From positions 122,873-186,872 of the forward strand of contig JAPLPE010000036.1 in the NCBI GenBank assembly GCA_026400355.1: a stretch of 64,000 bases of DNA, read 5' to 3'. The translations under genes and the position numbers were made by a program. Origin of the DNA: Rhodobacterales bacterium. GTDB lineage: Bacteria; Pseudomonadota; Alphaproteobacteria; Rhodobacterales; Rhodobacteraceae. A model generated the notes under the pieces. The model was not told the origin of the DNA. It worked only from the letters and a program-made list of their open reading frames with translations, and ran no database searches. Each line of letters starts with the position of its first letter. Position 1 is the first letter of the stretch. Below are positions 37,656-46,289 of this stretch, piece by piece.

Positions 37656-38069
37656 TCAGACTCCTTCCAGAAAAAGCACAACAAATCCGCAGCTCAGCGC
37701 AAGGCAAAGCGGGCCATAATAGCGGCGGTCATATGTCGCAAAGGGTTCCTGCACATAGACCCTGCGCCAACCAGCCCGCCACGGCAGAATCCCACGGATC
37801 AGGAATACTGTCGCCACCGCCACCATCCCGACGTGACGGACCGGACCGCCCATGATCCATGGCCAGACCGCTGCGAACAACAGCGCAACGGCGACCAGAG
37901 CGCAGGGGATCGGGCCGGGCATGCGCGTGGCCGTTTTCACGCCCACCTCCGCCGCAACCAGCGCCCGTTCGTCCCGGATCGGCCACCAGAACCCGATCGC
38001 CCAAAGGAGATGCACACAGGCAAGCGCCAGCAGCAAGACCGACATGACCCCGGCCAGCACGGCCGTCAT
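37656..38069 (-). CDS. DUF3995 membrane protein within the urease operon
   Basis: 137 residues with four TM helices: [57 protein letters not shown] and [15 protein letters not shown]. Conserved DUF3995 traits include the HLLWAIG N-terminal helix and [13 protein letters not shown] before the last helix. The start overlaps the ureF stop (ATGA) and the stop is two bases before ureG, so it is translated as part of the urease accessory unit. The function is unknown. It is not UreJ/HupE, which has His-rich nickel motifs that are absent here. Confidence 0.75.
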   Translation of the reverse strand: MTAVLAGVMSVLLLALACVHLLWAIGFWWPIRDERALVAAEVGVKTATRMPGPIPCALVAVALLFAAVWPWIMGGPVRHVGMVAVATVFLIRGILPWRAGWRRVYVQEPFATYDRRYYGPLCLALSCGFVVLFLEGV

Positions 38070-38707
38070 GACCGGAACATCCGGGGCGCCATCACCTCAT
38101 GCCTCATCGACGCCACATCGACAGCCAACGCGGTATTCCCAATATCGTCGAGCGTCATTGCTGCCGCCTCGGCCGCCACCAAACCGCAGTGCGGTGAGAG
38201 CCCGGCCAGCACCAGCTGTGCCGAAGTCTGGCCCAAGGGCATCAGCCGTTGCGCTGCCTGCACTAGGTTCGACAGCATCATCAGCAAGAACACCTGCGCC
38301 ACCGGCACCACCGGCATCCCCGCCAGCCCCGCTGCCCGACCCACCGCAACCGGATAAGGCATGTCTGGCAGTTCAAACCCCCAGACTGCCCGCGTCGTTG
38401 CCGCGAAGGCTCCGCCCTGGCCCATTGTCTCGGCCAATCGTTCGCGCGACGGCTGCAGGGCCGAGGCGAGAGCGGCGACGTCCGCCAGCTCCGCCTCAGA
38501 CGCTCGTGCGGCAACACAAAGCAGGATCGCATCGGTACGCCCGGCACCATGCTCCAGAACGACTCTCAGCCAGTCTGACAGGCTTTCCACATCTCGCACC
38601 GGACCGTCCCACACCGCCGTTTCCAACCCATGTGACCAGGCGAAAGACCCCACCGGATAGGCGGGCGAGAGCCATTGCGTGAGCGTCAGAAGGTGGTCAG
38701 TGTCCAT
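38066..38707 (-). CDS. ureF: Urease accessory protein UreF
   Basis: 213 residues from MDTDHLLTLTQWLSPAYPVGSFAWSHGLE, the UreF N-terminal signature. Also present are an ELADVAALASALQPSRER helix, GAFAATTRAVWG, PYPVAVGRAAGLAGMP, LMMLSNLVQAAQRLMPLGQTSAQ and the C-terminal [15 protein letters not shown], typical of the family. UreF acts as a GTPase-regulating bridge between UreG and UreD/H. Its start overlaps the 3' end of ureE by 11 bases. Confidence 0.9.
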   Translation of the reverse strand: MDTDHLLTLTQWLSPAYPVGSFAWSHGLETAVWDGPVRDVESLSDWLRVVLEHGAGRTDAILLCVAARASEAELADVAALASALQPSRERLAETMGQGGAFAATTRAVWGFELPDMPYPVAVGRAAGLAGMPVVPVAQVFLLMMLSNLVQAAQRLMPLGQTSAQLVLAGLSPHCGLVAAEAAAMTLDDIGNTALAVDVASMRHEVMAPRMFRS

Positions 38708-39218
38708 GATCGCCCATATGCGGCAGCACCGGTGCGTGGTCGTGGGAATGCGCCGTCCCGTCGCCATGCGAATGCCCCAGCGTCCGGCCCAGCCCGTAAG
38801 CCCCGCCTTCGGGAAAGAACGGCGCAGTCACTTCCGTCACCACTGCGCCAAGGCCCGCCAGCATCTGCCGCATGACTCGGTCTGCCTTGATGACAAGCCG
38901 GTCAAGGGCCACCTGACAGGGCGCATGCCGGTTCCCGATATGCCAGGCCAGTCGCGGCAGATCGCCCCGCACCTCCATGAGCGCCTCGTCCGCCGCAGCA
39001 ACCCCGATCAGCCGCCCGTCCGCCAGTTCAAGCGCATCGCCCGGATCAAGGCTTACCGTTTCAGGCAGATCCACCAGAAACGCCGCCCCCGCCGCCGTCA
39101 TCAGCCGTTTGCGGCGCAACATCCGTTCGTCATAGGTCATCACGACAAGGTCAGTCACGGCACCCGTCACAGGCGCGCGCACCACCCGGTGTGCAGAAGG
39201 AAGGGTCAGGTCAGCCAT
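38697..39218 (-). CDS. ureE: Urease nickel metallochaperone UreE
   Basis: 173 residues. N-terminal UreE domain (DLVVMTYDERMLRRKRLMTAAG, FLVDLPETVSLDPGDALELADGR) and the C-terminal metal-binding domain with WHIGNRHAPCQVALDRLVIKAD and MRQMLAGLGA. A His-rich tail (HSHGDGTAHSHDHAPVLPHMGDHGH) suits nickel storage and delivery. The start at MADLTLP has GAGG four bases upstream; a further in-frame ATG lies seven codons earlier. First gene of the ureE-ureF-DUF3995-ureG unit. Confidence 0.92.
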   Translation of the reverse strand: MADLTLPSAHRVVRAPVTGAVTDLVVMTYDERMLRRKRLMTAAGAAFLVDLPETVSLDPGDALELADGRLIGVAAADEALMEVRGDLPRLAWHIGNRHAPCQVALDRLVIKADRVMRQMLAGLGAVVTEVTAPFFPEGGAYGLGRTLGHSHGDGTAHSHDHAPVLPHMGDHGH

Positions 39219-39353
39219 CGGTCCTCGGTCCGCCATCAATCCGTCTTAGCACAAAGCAAACCCAGCGAGGGGTCAAGATCACCGCCCTCACACTCCAGAA
39301 AACTGCCTGGCATTGCGGCATTCAGCCTATCAAACAGGCAATCCCGGTATGGC

Positions 39354-39950
39354 TCACTTCCTGTTGGCGAAGATCCCGGGCGGAGTGACTGGCGTCGGAA
39401 CCTCGCCCTCGGTTCCGGTCCGGGCCAGATAGGCAAAGCCGAACTCGGGCCGGTCATGCGGGCTTTCCATATACAGGTCTTCGCGGCCATAAGCGATCAC
39501 GTCTTCAATCATGTCATGCGTGCAGGCCCCAAGTGTCACCGATTGCAGATCCCCATAGGCCTGCAGTTGATCTTGCTCCCGTTTGCCTGCAGACTCCGTC
39601 ACGGTGACCGGCACCAACCACCGCTTGCTTGGCGTCGGCACCCGCATCTCGGTCTGCGCCATGCCATGATCATTGGTGGCAAGGCTCGCCTTTTCCGGCA
39701 CCCCACCGATGATATGCTGATAGGTCAGCAGGTGGGTTCCCTGAACCAGTTCCGTCCCGTCACCCCCTGCCGCAATAGCGTCCACCAGGACCGTGCTGTT
39801 TTCCTTGGCGCAAAAGATCTGCTCCGCCTCATTTGCAAAGGTCAGATGCACCGCGCCCGCCATATCCTCCCCGGTCGGGCAGCTGGCCAGTGCCATTCCG
39901 GGCCCGGAAAGAGCAAAGACGACTTAAGACAAGCCTCGAACGATCCGCAT
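39354..39950 (-). pseudogene. Exported hypothetical protein interrupted by an in-frame TAA in the signal peptide
   Basis: From ATG 39950 the frame reads MRIVRGLS, TAA (39926-39924), VVFALSGPGMALAS, then continues open for about 175 codons to the stop at 39354. The joined sequence forms a normal signal peptide with an ALA cleavage site before SCPTGEDMAGAV. The mature part (AEQIFCAKENSTVLVDAI, THLLTYQHIIGGV, KRWLVPVTVTESAGKREQ, VTLGACTHDMIEDVIAYG) matches no family I recognise. Translation from the internal ATG at 39896 would give an unexported 180-residue protein. Either a recent nonsense mutation or a sequencing error. It sits between the two parts of the urease locus. Confidence 0.6.
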
Positions 39951-40195
39951 CTGCATTTCCGCTGTGGTGACGCAACAGTTTCTTGCCAGAGCGAACCTCA
40001 CCTGCAACTGTCTGCAAGTTCCATCCACAATTTGGCAGAGTACGGGATCTTAGCCACAATCAGCGCCCCTCTGGCGCAATCCAGAAAAATATCCTTGCGG
40101 GAATGCCCCCGTTCGGCGGAACTGATCCGGTGATTCCCCGCGCAAGGCCCGATGCGCCGCCCTCGTCGTCTTTCCAACACCGTGCAGGTTCGCCC

Positions 40196-41347
40196 ATGTC
40201 CTTCCGCCGCTTTGCCCGTCTCCTGTCAGTCACCGCGATTGTCGCCATCACGGGTTCACTTGCGCAGGCCGAAGGCATCCCGCCCGTCGAATGGACCTTT
40301 GCAGGAGGCGGCTCGGTCCGCTTCTATGGACAGATCAACAAGGGTTTCCTGACCTTCAACGACGGGCAGGAAACCGAGACCTACAACTTCATCGACAACT
40401 ACAACTCGAACACCCGGTTCGGTCTGACTTACGACCAGACGTTGGGCCGCGATTGGGCCTATCAGGGCCGGTTCGAACTGCAATACGACCCTTTTTCGAC
40501 CAATACGGCGAACATTCTCGAACCAAAGCCATCGTCTTCCGCCTACCAACTCACAACCTCGAACATCCGCTACATCGACAACCGCTTCACGAGCAGGCGC
40601 GACGGTGTGTTCTACCTAGGCCAAGGCGACATGGCCTCAAACAACACCGCCGAAGTCGACTTCTCTGGCACCAAGGTCATTGCCTATTCCGAAGTGCAGG
40701 ACTCCGCCGGTGGCCAATATCTGCGCCTGTCGGACGGCACGCTATCGGACGTGACCATCGACGACGCTTTCACCAACTACGACGGCCTATCTCGCGCCGT
40801 CCGCATTCGTTACGACACAGCCCTGTTCAATGGCTTCGGGGCCCGCGCCTCATACGGCCAGTATCTGCTCTCTGACGATGCCTCGACCCGCGAAGAAATC
40901 CTCTACGATGTCGTCGCCACTTACGAAGGTCGTTTCGACAGTTTCAAGATCGCGGCTCAGGCTGCTTACTCGGTGAAGGGTTCGGAGACGACGATTATTG
41001 ACGGCTCGGCCTCGGTTCTGCATGAGCCGACAGGGCTTAGTGTGACCATCGCCTCGGGCTCTCAGGATAAGTCTGACGCGGTGGGCAGCTATGGGTACAT
41101 CAAGCTCGGCTGGCAGGCCGATCTTGTCTCATGGGGCTCAACCGCCATTGCAGTCGATGCATATTCCGGGACCGATATCGCGGCCCCCGGATCGGAAAGC
41201 AAATCGACCTCTCTCAGCCTCGTCCAGACCATTGACCGCGCCAATACCGAGCTTTGGGCCACCTGGCGGTCATACGATTTCCAGCAGGACGGGGCCGACT
41301 ACAATCCGGCGGACGCGTTCTTTATCGGTGCACGGTTTACCTGGTAG
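40196..41347 (+). CDS. Outer-membrane porin
   Basis: 383-residue beta-barrel protein with a signal peptide (MSFRRFARLLSVTAIVAITGSLAQA). The mature protein starts EGIPPVEWTFAGGGSVRFYGQINKG, a porin-type first strand. It has alternating amphipathic strands throughout and ends with a penultimate/terminal aromatic pair in GARFTW, the usual outer-membrane insertion signal. Solute specificity unknown. It lies on the plus strand, splitting ureC from ureEFG, and its 3' end is 12 bases from that of the convergent ureC. A urea or general diffusion role is possible but not shown. Confidence 0.8.
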   Translation: MSFRRFARLLSVTAIVAITGSLAQAEGIPPVEWTFAGGGSVRFYGQINKGFLTFNDGQETETYNFIDNYNSNTRFGLTYDQTLGRDWAYQGRFELQYDPFSTNTANILEPKPSSSAYQLTTSNIRYIDNRFTSRRDGVFYLGQGDMASNNTAEVDFSGTKVIAYSEVQDSAGGQYLRLSDGTLSDVTIDDAFTNYDGLSRAVRIRYDTALFNGFGARASYGQYLLSDDASTREEILYDVVATYEGRFDSFKIAAQAAYSVKGSETTIIDGSASVLHEPTGLSVTIASGSQDKSDAVGSYGYIKLGWQADLVSWGSTAIAVDAYSGTDIAAPGSESKSTSLSLVQTIDRANTELWATWRSYDFQQDGADYNPADAFFIGARFTW

Positions 41348-41359
41348 ACCGGGGCCGCG

Positions 41360-43120
41360 TCAGAACAGGAAGTACCTCTGCGCCATCGGCAGGAACTCCG
41401 CCGGTTCGCAGGTAAGAAGCATACCGTCCGCCCTCACCTCATAGGTCTCAGGGTTGACCTCGACATGTGGCAGCGCGTCGTTCAGCTTGAGATCGCGCTT
41501 GCCGATGCCCCGCGTGTTCTTCACGGCCACCGTATCCTTGTGCAGCCCCAGCCGGTTGCCGATCCCGTCCGCCTGCGCCGCTGCGCTGACAAAGGTTACC
41601 GCCGACCGCTCGACCGACCGGCCATACGCGCCAAACATCGGGCGCGTATAGACCGGCTGCGGCGTGGGGATGGAGGCGTTGGGGTCACCCATCTGGGCGG
41701 CAACGATCGTGCCGCCGATTAGCACCATCTCGGGCTTCACGCCAAAGAACGCGGTGTTCCACAGCACCAGATCAGCACGTTTGCCGACCTCGACCGACCC
41801 GGTCTCATGCGCGATTCCATGCGCGATGGCTGGGTTGATCGTGTATTTCGCCACATAGCGACGGACGCGGAAGTTGTCGTTGGCCCCTGTCTCCTCGGCC
41901 AGACGGCCGCGTTGAACCTTCATTTTATGCGCGGTCTGCCATGTCCGGATGATGACCTCGCCTACGCGGCCCATCGCCTGACTGTCGGACGCGATGATCG
42001 AAAACGCGCCCATGTCGTGCAGCACATCCTCGGCGGCAATCGTTTCGCGGCGGATGCGGCTTTCGGCAAAGGCCACGTCTTCGGGGATGGATTTGGAAAG
42101 GTGGTGACAGACCATGAGCATGTCGAGATGCTCGTCCACAGTGTTCACCGTAAAGGGCCGCGTCGGGTTGGTGGACGCGGGCAGCACGTTCGGTTCGCCA
42201 CAGATCTTGATGATGTCAGGCGCGTGGCCCCCGCCCGCGCCTTCGGTGTGGAACGCATGGATCGTGCGGCCCTTGATCGCCCCGACCGTGTTTTCCACGA
42301 ACCCGCTTTCGTTCAGCGTATCGGTGTGGATCATCACCTGCACATCCCAGGCATCCGCCACGCCAAGGCAGCAGTCGATGGCGGCGGGAGTCGTCCCCCA
42401 GTCTTCGTGCAGCTTGAGGCAGCAGGCGCCGGCCACAACCTGCTCCTCAAGAGCGGCTGGCAGGGACGCGTTCCCCTTGCCAGCAAAGGCGAGGTTCATC
42501 GGAAAGGCATCTGCCGCCTGCATCATACGGGCCAGATGCCAGGGCCCAGGGGTACAGGTGGTGGCCAGCGTGCCGTGTGCGGGTCCCGTGCCGCCGCCGA
42601 TCATTGTGGTAAGGCCGGAATGCAGAGCATCCTCGATCTGCTGCGGCGCGATAAAGTGAATATGGCTGTCGATGCCGCCCGCCGTCAGTATCTTGCCTTC
42701 GCCCGCAATCGCCTCGGTCCCCGGCCCGACAATGATGTTCACGCCGGGCTGGGTATCGGGGTTGCCCGCCTTGCCGAGGGCGGCGATGCGCCCGTCCCTT
42801 AGACCCACATCTGCCTTGTAGATGCCGGTCCAATCAACAATGAGCGCGTTGGTGATGACCGTGTCCACCGCGCCTTCTGCCCGGGTCCGCTGGCTTTGGC
42901 CCATGCCGTCGCGGATGACCTTGCCGCCGCCGAACTTGACCTCTTCGCCATAGACGTTGGCATTTCCGCCAGCGCCTCCGAACAGTGCCTCGCCGACCAG
43001 CTCGGCTGACAGATCACGCTCGACCTCGATAAACAACTCGGTATCAGCGAGCCGCACCTTGTCGCCGACCGTCGGTCCGAACATCGCGGCATAGTCGCCG
43101 CGGGATATGAAGGCGGGCAT
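41360..43120 (-). CDS. ureC: Urease alpha subunit UreC
   Basis: Catalytic subunit of urease. 586 residues against a usual 565-570. Starts [29 protein letters not shown] with GGAGAG upstream. Nickel ligands and active site are present: HIH in [13 protein letters not shown], the carbamylated Lys in [37 protein letters not shown], the flap [21 protein letters not shown] with catalytic His, and DSQAMGR. About 17-18 extra residues ([18 protein letters not shown]) sit between IEVERDL and YGEEVKF, where classical enzymes such as that of Klebsiella read straight through. No ureA, ureB or ureD is found upstream or anywhere in the window. Confidence 0.93.
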   Translation of the reverse strand: MPAFISRGDYAAMFGPTVGDKVRLADTELFIEVERDLSAELVGEALFGGAGGNANVYGEEVKFGGGKVIRDGMGQSQRTRAEGAVDTVITNALIVDWTGIYKADVGLRDGRIAALGKAGNPDTQPGVNIIVGPGTEAIAGEGKILTAGGIDSHIHFIAPQQIEDALHSGLTTMIGGGTGPAHGTLATTCTPGPWHLARMMQAADAFPMNLAFAGKGNASLPAALEEQVVAGACCLKLHEDWGTTPAAIDCCLGVADAWDVQVMIHTDTLNESGFVENTVGAIKGRTIHAFHTEGAGGGHAPDIIKICGEPNVLPASTNPTRPFTVNTVDEHLDMLMVCHHLSKSIPEDVAFAESRIRRETIAAEDVLHDMGAFSIIASDSQAMGRVGEVIIRTWQTAHKMKVQRGRLAEETGANDNFRVRRYVAKYTINPAIAHGIAHETGSVEVGKRADLVLWNTAFFGVKPEMVLIGGTIVAAQMGDPNASIPTPQPVYTRPMFGAYGRSVERSAVTFVSAAAQADGIGNRLGLHKDTVAVKNTRGIGKRDLKLNDALPHVEVNPETYEVRADGMLLTCEPAEFLPMAQRYFLF

Positions 43121-43378
43121 CGGTCTCTCCGTTCTGGGTCAATCTGTCCGGCATGCTTGGCCCTAAGGCTTTGGCAAGATAGGTTGCAGGTTCAAGGACC
43201 AACCACCAAAACAGAGGGGATGTCGCCCGGCCCGGATCGTGTCTGCACAAAATTCAACCAGTTCAGAAACCTGCGGCAGGCCCCGATCCGAGTCTCAGGC
43301 AGCATTTCGTCAAGGGATGTCCGGTGACGGAGCGGCACTTCCAGCCATTGCGTGGAGTGCGCTTCAACGCGCCGCCAC

Positions 43379-44463
43379 TCACGCCGCGAGAAACTCTCGC
43401 CAGCGGCGAACGACGCGGGTGTGTTCGTCCATGAAGGTGCTCCAGACGCGCGCGCGACTCATTCTTTCTCGGTGCGATCCGCCTTCGCGGCGGCGGCCTT
43501 CAGACATGCAGGACTGGCAGCAGGGGTCTGGCAGGGTGCGTTCTGCAGCAAGGCCTTCATACCAGCATTCCCACTCGCCAGGGTCAAGATGGGCGCGGAT
43601 GCCACCTTGGAAGGTGGCGCAACAGCCTTCCCGTGCAGCAGAGGCGCCAGCCCAGCCTTCCTGCGAACAGTTGAGAGAGGGGTAGGCGGCATCGAGCACC
43701 TCGCATGTGGCGGCGGCGTGACATGCTTCGGTGATGTCGCGGGCGACAGAGAGGTGGCTCGTCAGGCGGCCCGATGCATCGAATAGTGCGCGGTTGGACC
43801 ATTCGAGCCAGCTAGTTTCGCCGTTGGGCAGGTGCTTGGGGTCGATGCTGCGGAGGGTGAGCGAGGTCGGCGATAGGAACGACAGTTCCGCCATCGGACG
43901 CGCCTGCGCCTCGGGCGGGGTGCCGGGAGTAAATCGGGTGCCGATCAGGTTCAGGCGGGAGATGCCAGAGAAGCGGCTTGCCGATTCGTTGCAGGACATG
44001 ATGCAGGAGTCTGGGTCGCTGCGGATCATCGCTTCGGTCTGATCGTCGATCAGCGCCTTGACGAAGGCCTCGGACGCCTGACGTCCCGCCTCGATCGCGT
44101 GGCGCATGGACCGGTTGCGCAGCTTGGCTGCGAAGATTCTCTGGTTGTTGGTTTCGGCTTGAGTGACGGCGCGTTCGACGGGAAAGATACTCCCGTCGGC
44201 CCGCTATTCTTCCATCTTGAGCCGGCGACCAAGGACGCGGGCGTGCCCGGGTTGTAGTGGGTCATCCCGGCTTCGTGCGGGGCGCGTTTGTGGTTGGGGA
44301 CGAGCAGTTCGCCAATGGACCGGCCCATCGCATGATCGCGGGAATAGCCCAACATGCCTTCGGCGGCAGGGTCATACTCCAGCACATGCCCAGCGCTATC
44401 GGTGGTGATGTTTGCATCAAGCGACGTACGGGTGACGGCCTTGGCCACACACCAAGCTGACAA
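43379..44463 (-). pseudogene. PAS-domain sensor protein remnant
   Basis: Frame pieces make one broken PAS protein. 44463-44210 gives SLDANITTDSAGHVLEYDPAAEG then MLGYSRDHAMGRSIGELLVPN. The next frame gives RLKMEE, TAG, RADGSIFPVERAVTQAE and RIFAAKLRNRS. A third frame from 44107 gives RQASEAFVKALIDDQTEAMIR and a second PAS-like stretch, LIGTRFTPGTPPEAQARPM ... LSVARDITE. So there is at least one frameshift and one stop near 44210. The C-terminal 110 codons are Cys- and Arg-rich and unlike any domain I know. No effector domain is recognisable. Confidence 0.65.
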
Positions 44464-44547
44464 GGCCCATCCGCAAATGCCTTCCCTTGTTGGGGCGGTT
44501 GTAGGGGGGTCTTGGAAAAGCTGTCAACGACTGCGTTGGAAATGCGA

Positions 44548-44571
44548 ACGGCCCGGACAATGCCGGGCCGT
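44548..44571 (-). terminator. Hairpin downstream of the 62-residue exported protein gene
   Basis: Perfect nine-base stem ACGGCCCGG / CCGGGCCGT with a six-base loop, 26 bases beyond the stop of the minus-strand gene at 44597-44785. The bases following it on that strand (TTCGCATTTCC) are only weakly T-rich, so intrinsic termination is likely but not ideal. Confidence 0.6.
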
Positions 44572-44596
44572 CGTGGTCATAAACCCTGGTGCTTGA

Positions 44597-44785
44597 TCAG
44601 CAGATTCCGACCGAGCAGCGGCGGGCAACACCAGCCACGCTGACCGGGGTCAGAGGACGGCCGATGATGGCATGGGCGGCTTCACCGATGCCGAATTGGC
44701 CGGTCGAGAGGTAGCTGTTGCCAACTTCGATGGTGGCCATCGCGGCAAACACCGAAAGAACCATGATCCCGAGTTTCTTGCGCAT
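44597..44785 (-). CDS. Small exported protein with RPLTPVSVAGVARR motif
   Basis: 62 residues from the ATG at 44785, with AGGAG eight bases upstream. Residues 1-20 (MRKKLGIMVLSVFAAMATIE) act as a signal peptide or membrane anchor. The remainder is GNSYLSTGQFGIGEAAHAI, then IGRPLTPVSVAGVARR and a Cys-containing end CSVGIC. I recall similar small proteins with a G-R-P-L-T-P...AGVARR core beside DUF2092 genes, but cannot verify this here. It starts four bases after the DUF2092 stop and shares its operon; a hairpin follows. Function unknown. Confidence 0.7.
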   Translation of the reverse strand: MRKKLGIMVLSVFAAMATIEVGNSYLSTGQFGIGEAAHAIIGRPLTPVSVAGVARRCSVGIC

Positions 44786-44789
44786 GTCA

Positions 44790-45575
44790 TTATTCTCCTG
44801 TGGTCGCGTAGATGCCTGCGATTTCGTCGAAATCGACCAGATCGGTCGGTTCGACCTTGGTTGCGCCGGCGGGCGCTTCGAAGGTGTAGGTGGCCGAAGC
44901 CGCGCCTTCACCCCAGGCCGAAAAGTCGATCGAATACTGCGGCCAGCCGGTCACGTCCTTGGTCGTGATGACATAGCGGCAGGGATGCGGCGTATCACCC
45001 TGCGCAATCCAGATTTGCATGTCCACATCGGCAGACCGGAAGGCAAGGTGGTCGCATTCCACGCCGTCGATCACACCGCTTCCCAGATCAGAAGCCTGCG
45101 TGATGATCGGGTCAAGTGCGGCCAGTGGATCGGTGAACAGCAGGTCGGCGGCGGGCAACGGACGCTTGAAATCATCCCGGAGGGTGGTGATCAGCGTGTC
45201 GATATCGCCGGCAATCGCGGCTTGCGCATAGTTGCTGGTGGTCTTGTTCAGGAGCGTCAGCGTTTCGCCATCAAACATCGCCTCGACATCGGCAAAGCCG
45301 CCGGTACGTGTGACATGGAGGTGGCCCGGGCGTTCCATCGACAGGCTGCCGGAACTTGCGATCATCAGCTTCTGGTCATCGGTCGTGACGACTTCGAGGT
45401 TGGTCTGATAATCGAAGGACATGGTCGTTTGCGCCGCAAGGTAATCAGTCATGGCCTTCAGCAGTTCACGGGCCTGCGCCTCGTCCGCGCTGGCGCTGCC
45501 TGCGGTCATCAGGGCTGCGACGCAGGTAGCAGCGGCAAGGCCCCCGAGGCCGGGTCTGCCATTGGGTGATTCCAT
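44790..45575 (-). CDS. DUF2092 exported protein
   Basis: 261 residues with a signal peptide (LAAATCVAALMTAGSASA). The mature part resembles DUF2092, a LolA/RseB-like half-barrel: EAQARELLKAMTDYLAAQTTMSFDYQTNLEVVT, SSGSLSMERPGHLHVTRTGGFADVEAMFDG, DPLAALDPIITQASDLG, the conserved DGVECDHLAFR, MQIWIAQGDTPHPCRYVIT, and WPQYSIDFSAWG. Members may bind lipids or hydrophobic ligands in the periplasm; the role is unproven. The start at MESPNGRPG has AGAGG nine bases upstream. It is followed immediately by the small RPLTPV protein. Confidence 0.8.
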   Translation of the reverse strand: MESPNGRPGLGGLAAATCVAALMTAGSASADEAQARELLKAMTDYLAAQTTMSFDYQTNLEVVTTDDQKLMIASSGSLSMERPGHLHVTRTGGFADVEAMFDGETLTLLNKTTSNYAQAAIAGDIDTLITTLRDDFKRPLPAADLLFTDPLAALDPIITQASDLGSGVIDGVECDHLAFRSADVDMQIWIAQGDTPHPCRYVITTKDVTGWPQYSIDFSAWGEGAASATYTFEAPAGATKVEPTDLVDFDEIAGIYATTGE

Positions 45576-45759
45576 CTGTAATCCTCTTTCTGTTGTCTGA
45601 CGGTCGGCCGTTGCGGTTATTCCATCAGTTTCTGCCGTGGAACACTGCCCGGCACTTTGGCCGGATGATTTACGCAAGCTTCTAGAGCAGGCAGATGGCC
45701 ATGTCCAAAGTTATCGAAACACGCCAGATAGTTTATTCTTTTTCGACTTGTATCCGCCG

Positions 45760-46275
45760 TCAGTATTCCGGGTCGGTATCGAGGACCATGACCCAGCCCG
45801 CCTCGCCCGGTTCAAGGCGGCATTCGAGCCGGCGGTATTGCCCGGTATCACCAGCCGAGAAGCGATGCACAAAGCGGCCTTCGACCGGGGCCATGCCGTC
45901 GTTGCCGGTGAAGCCTTTGGCATTGGCGGGGTCGGCGGCGGCTGGCGGAAAGTAGATGTCCGACAGGCTCGCCCCGCTGTTGACGGAAAGGCCAAGCGGG
46001 TGGGCCGAGCCGTTGTCCTGACTGATGATGTAAAGGTCGATGTTCTGGTCAGCTACTTCGGCGCGGGTGACTTCGCCGGGGTTATCGCTGGTCTGCACGT
46101 CGTCGACGGCAGACCGTCCAGTGGGCATGACCGTCACGTTCGAGATACCGTTGGCTGTCGTCGCTTCGACCTTGAAACAGACTTTGCCAAACCCGCCTTA
46201 CCAGGTGAAAGGCGTCTCGGCCAGAGCGGACGCCGCAGCAAGGGTCATCAGGGCGGTGGCAAGGGAAGGGTGCAT
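45760..46275 (-). pseudogene. Exported hypothetical protein interrupted by in-frame TAA after the signal peptide
   Basis: From ATG 46275 the frame reads a clean signal peptide MHPSLATALMTLAAASALA, ETPFTW, then TAA (46200-46198), then GGFGKVCFKVEATTANGISN and onward without a break to the stop at 45760 (172 codons in all). The later part includes RAEVADQNIDLYIISQDNG, GASLSDIYFPPAAADP and LEPGEAGWVMVLDTDPEY. No family recognised. Apart from the one stop codon the gene looks intact, so it is either a recently inactivated gene or a sequencing error; a downstream start at the GTG or ATG near 46137 would lack the signal. Confidence 0.6.
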
Positions 46276-46289
46276 GACGGAAACTCTGT

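Noticed and set aside
43195..43380. Minus-strand open frame upstream of ureC (EWRRVEAHSTQWLEVPL..., ending VLVVGP)
   Set aside because: It resembles neither UreB nor any family I know and has no start with a ribosome-binding site; treated as non-coding junction sequence.
39354..46275. Programmed stop-codon readthrough or recoding to explain the two in-frame TAA codons
   Set aside because: TAA is the least leaky stop, no recoding signal is apparent, and neighbouring genes use TAA as a normal terminator; point mutation or sequencing error is simpler.
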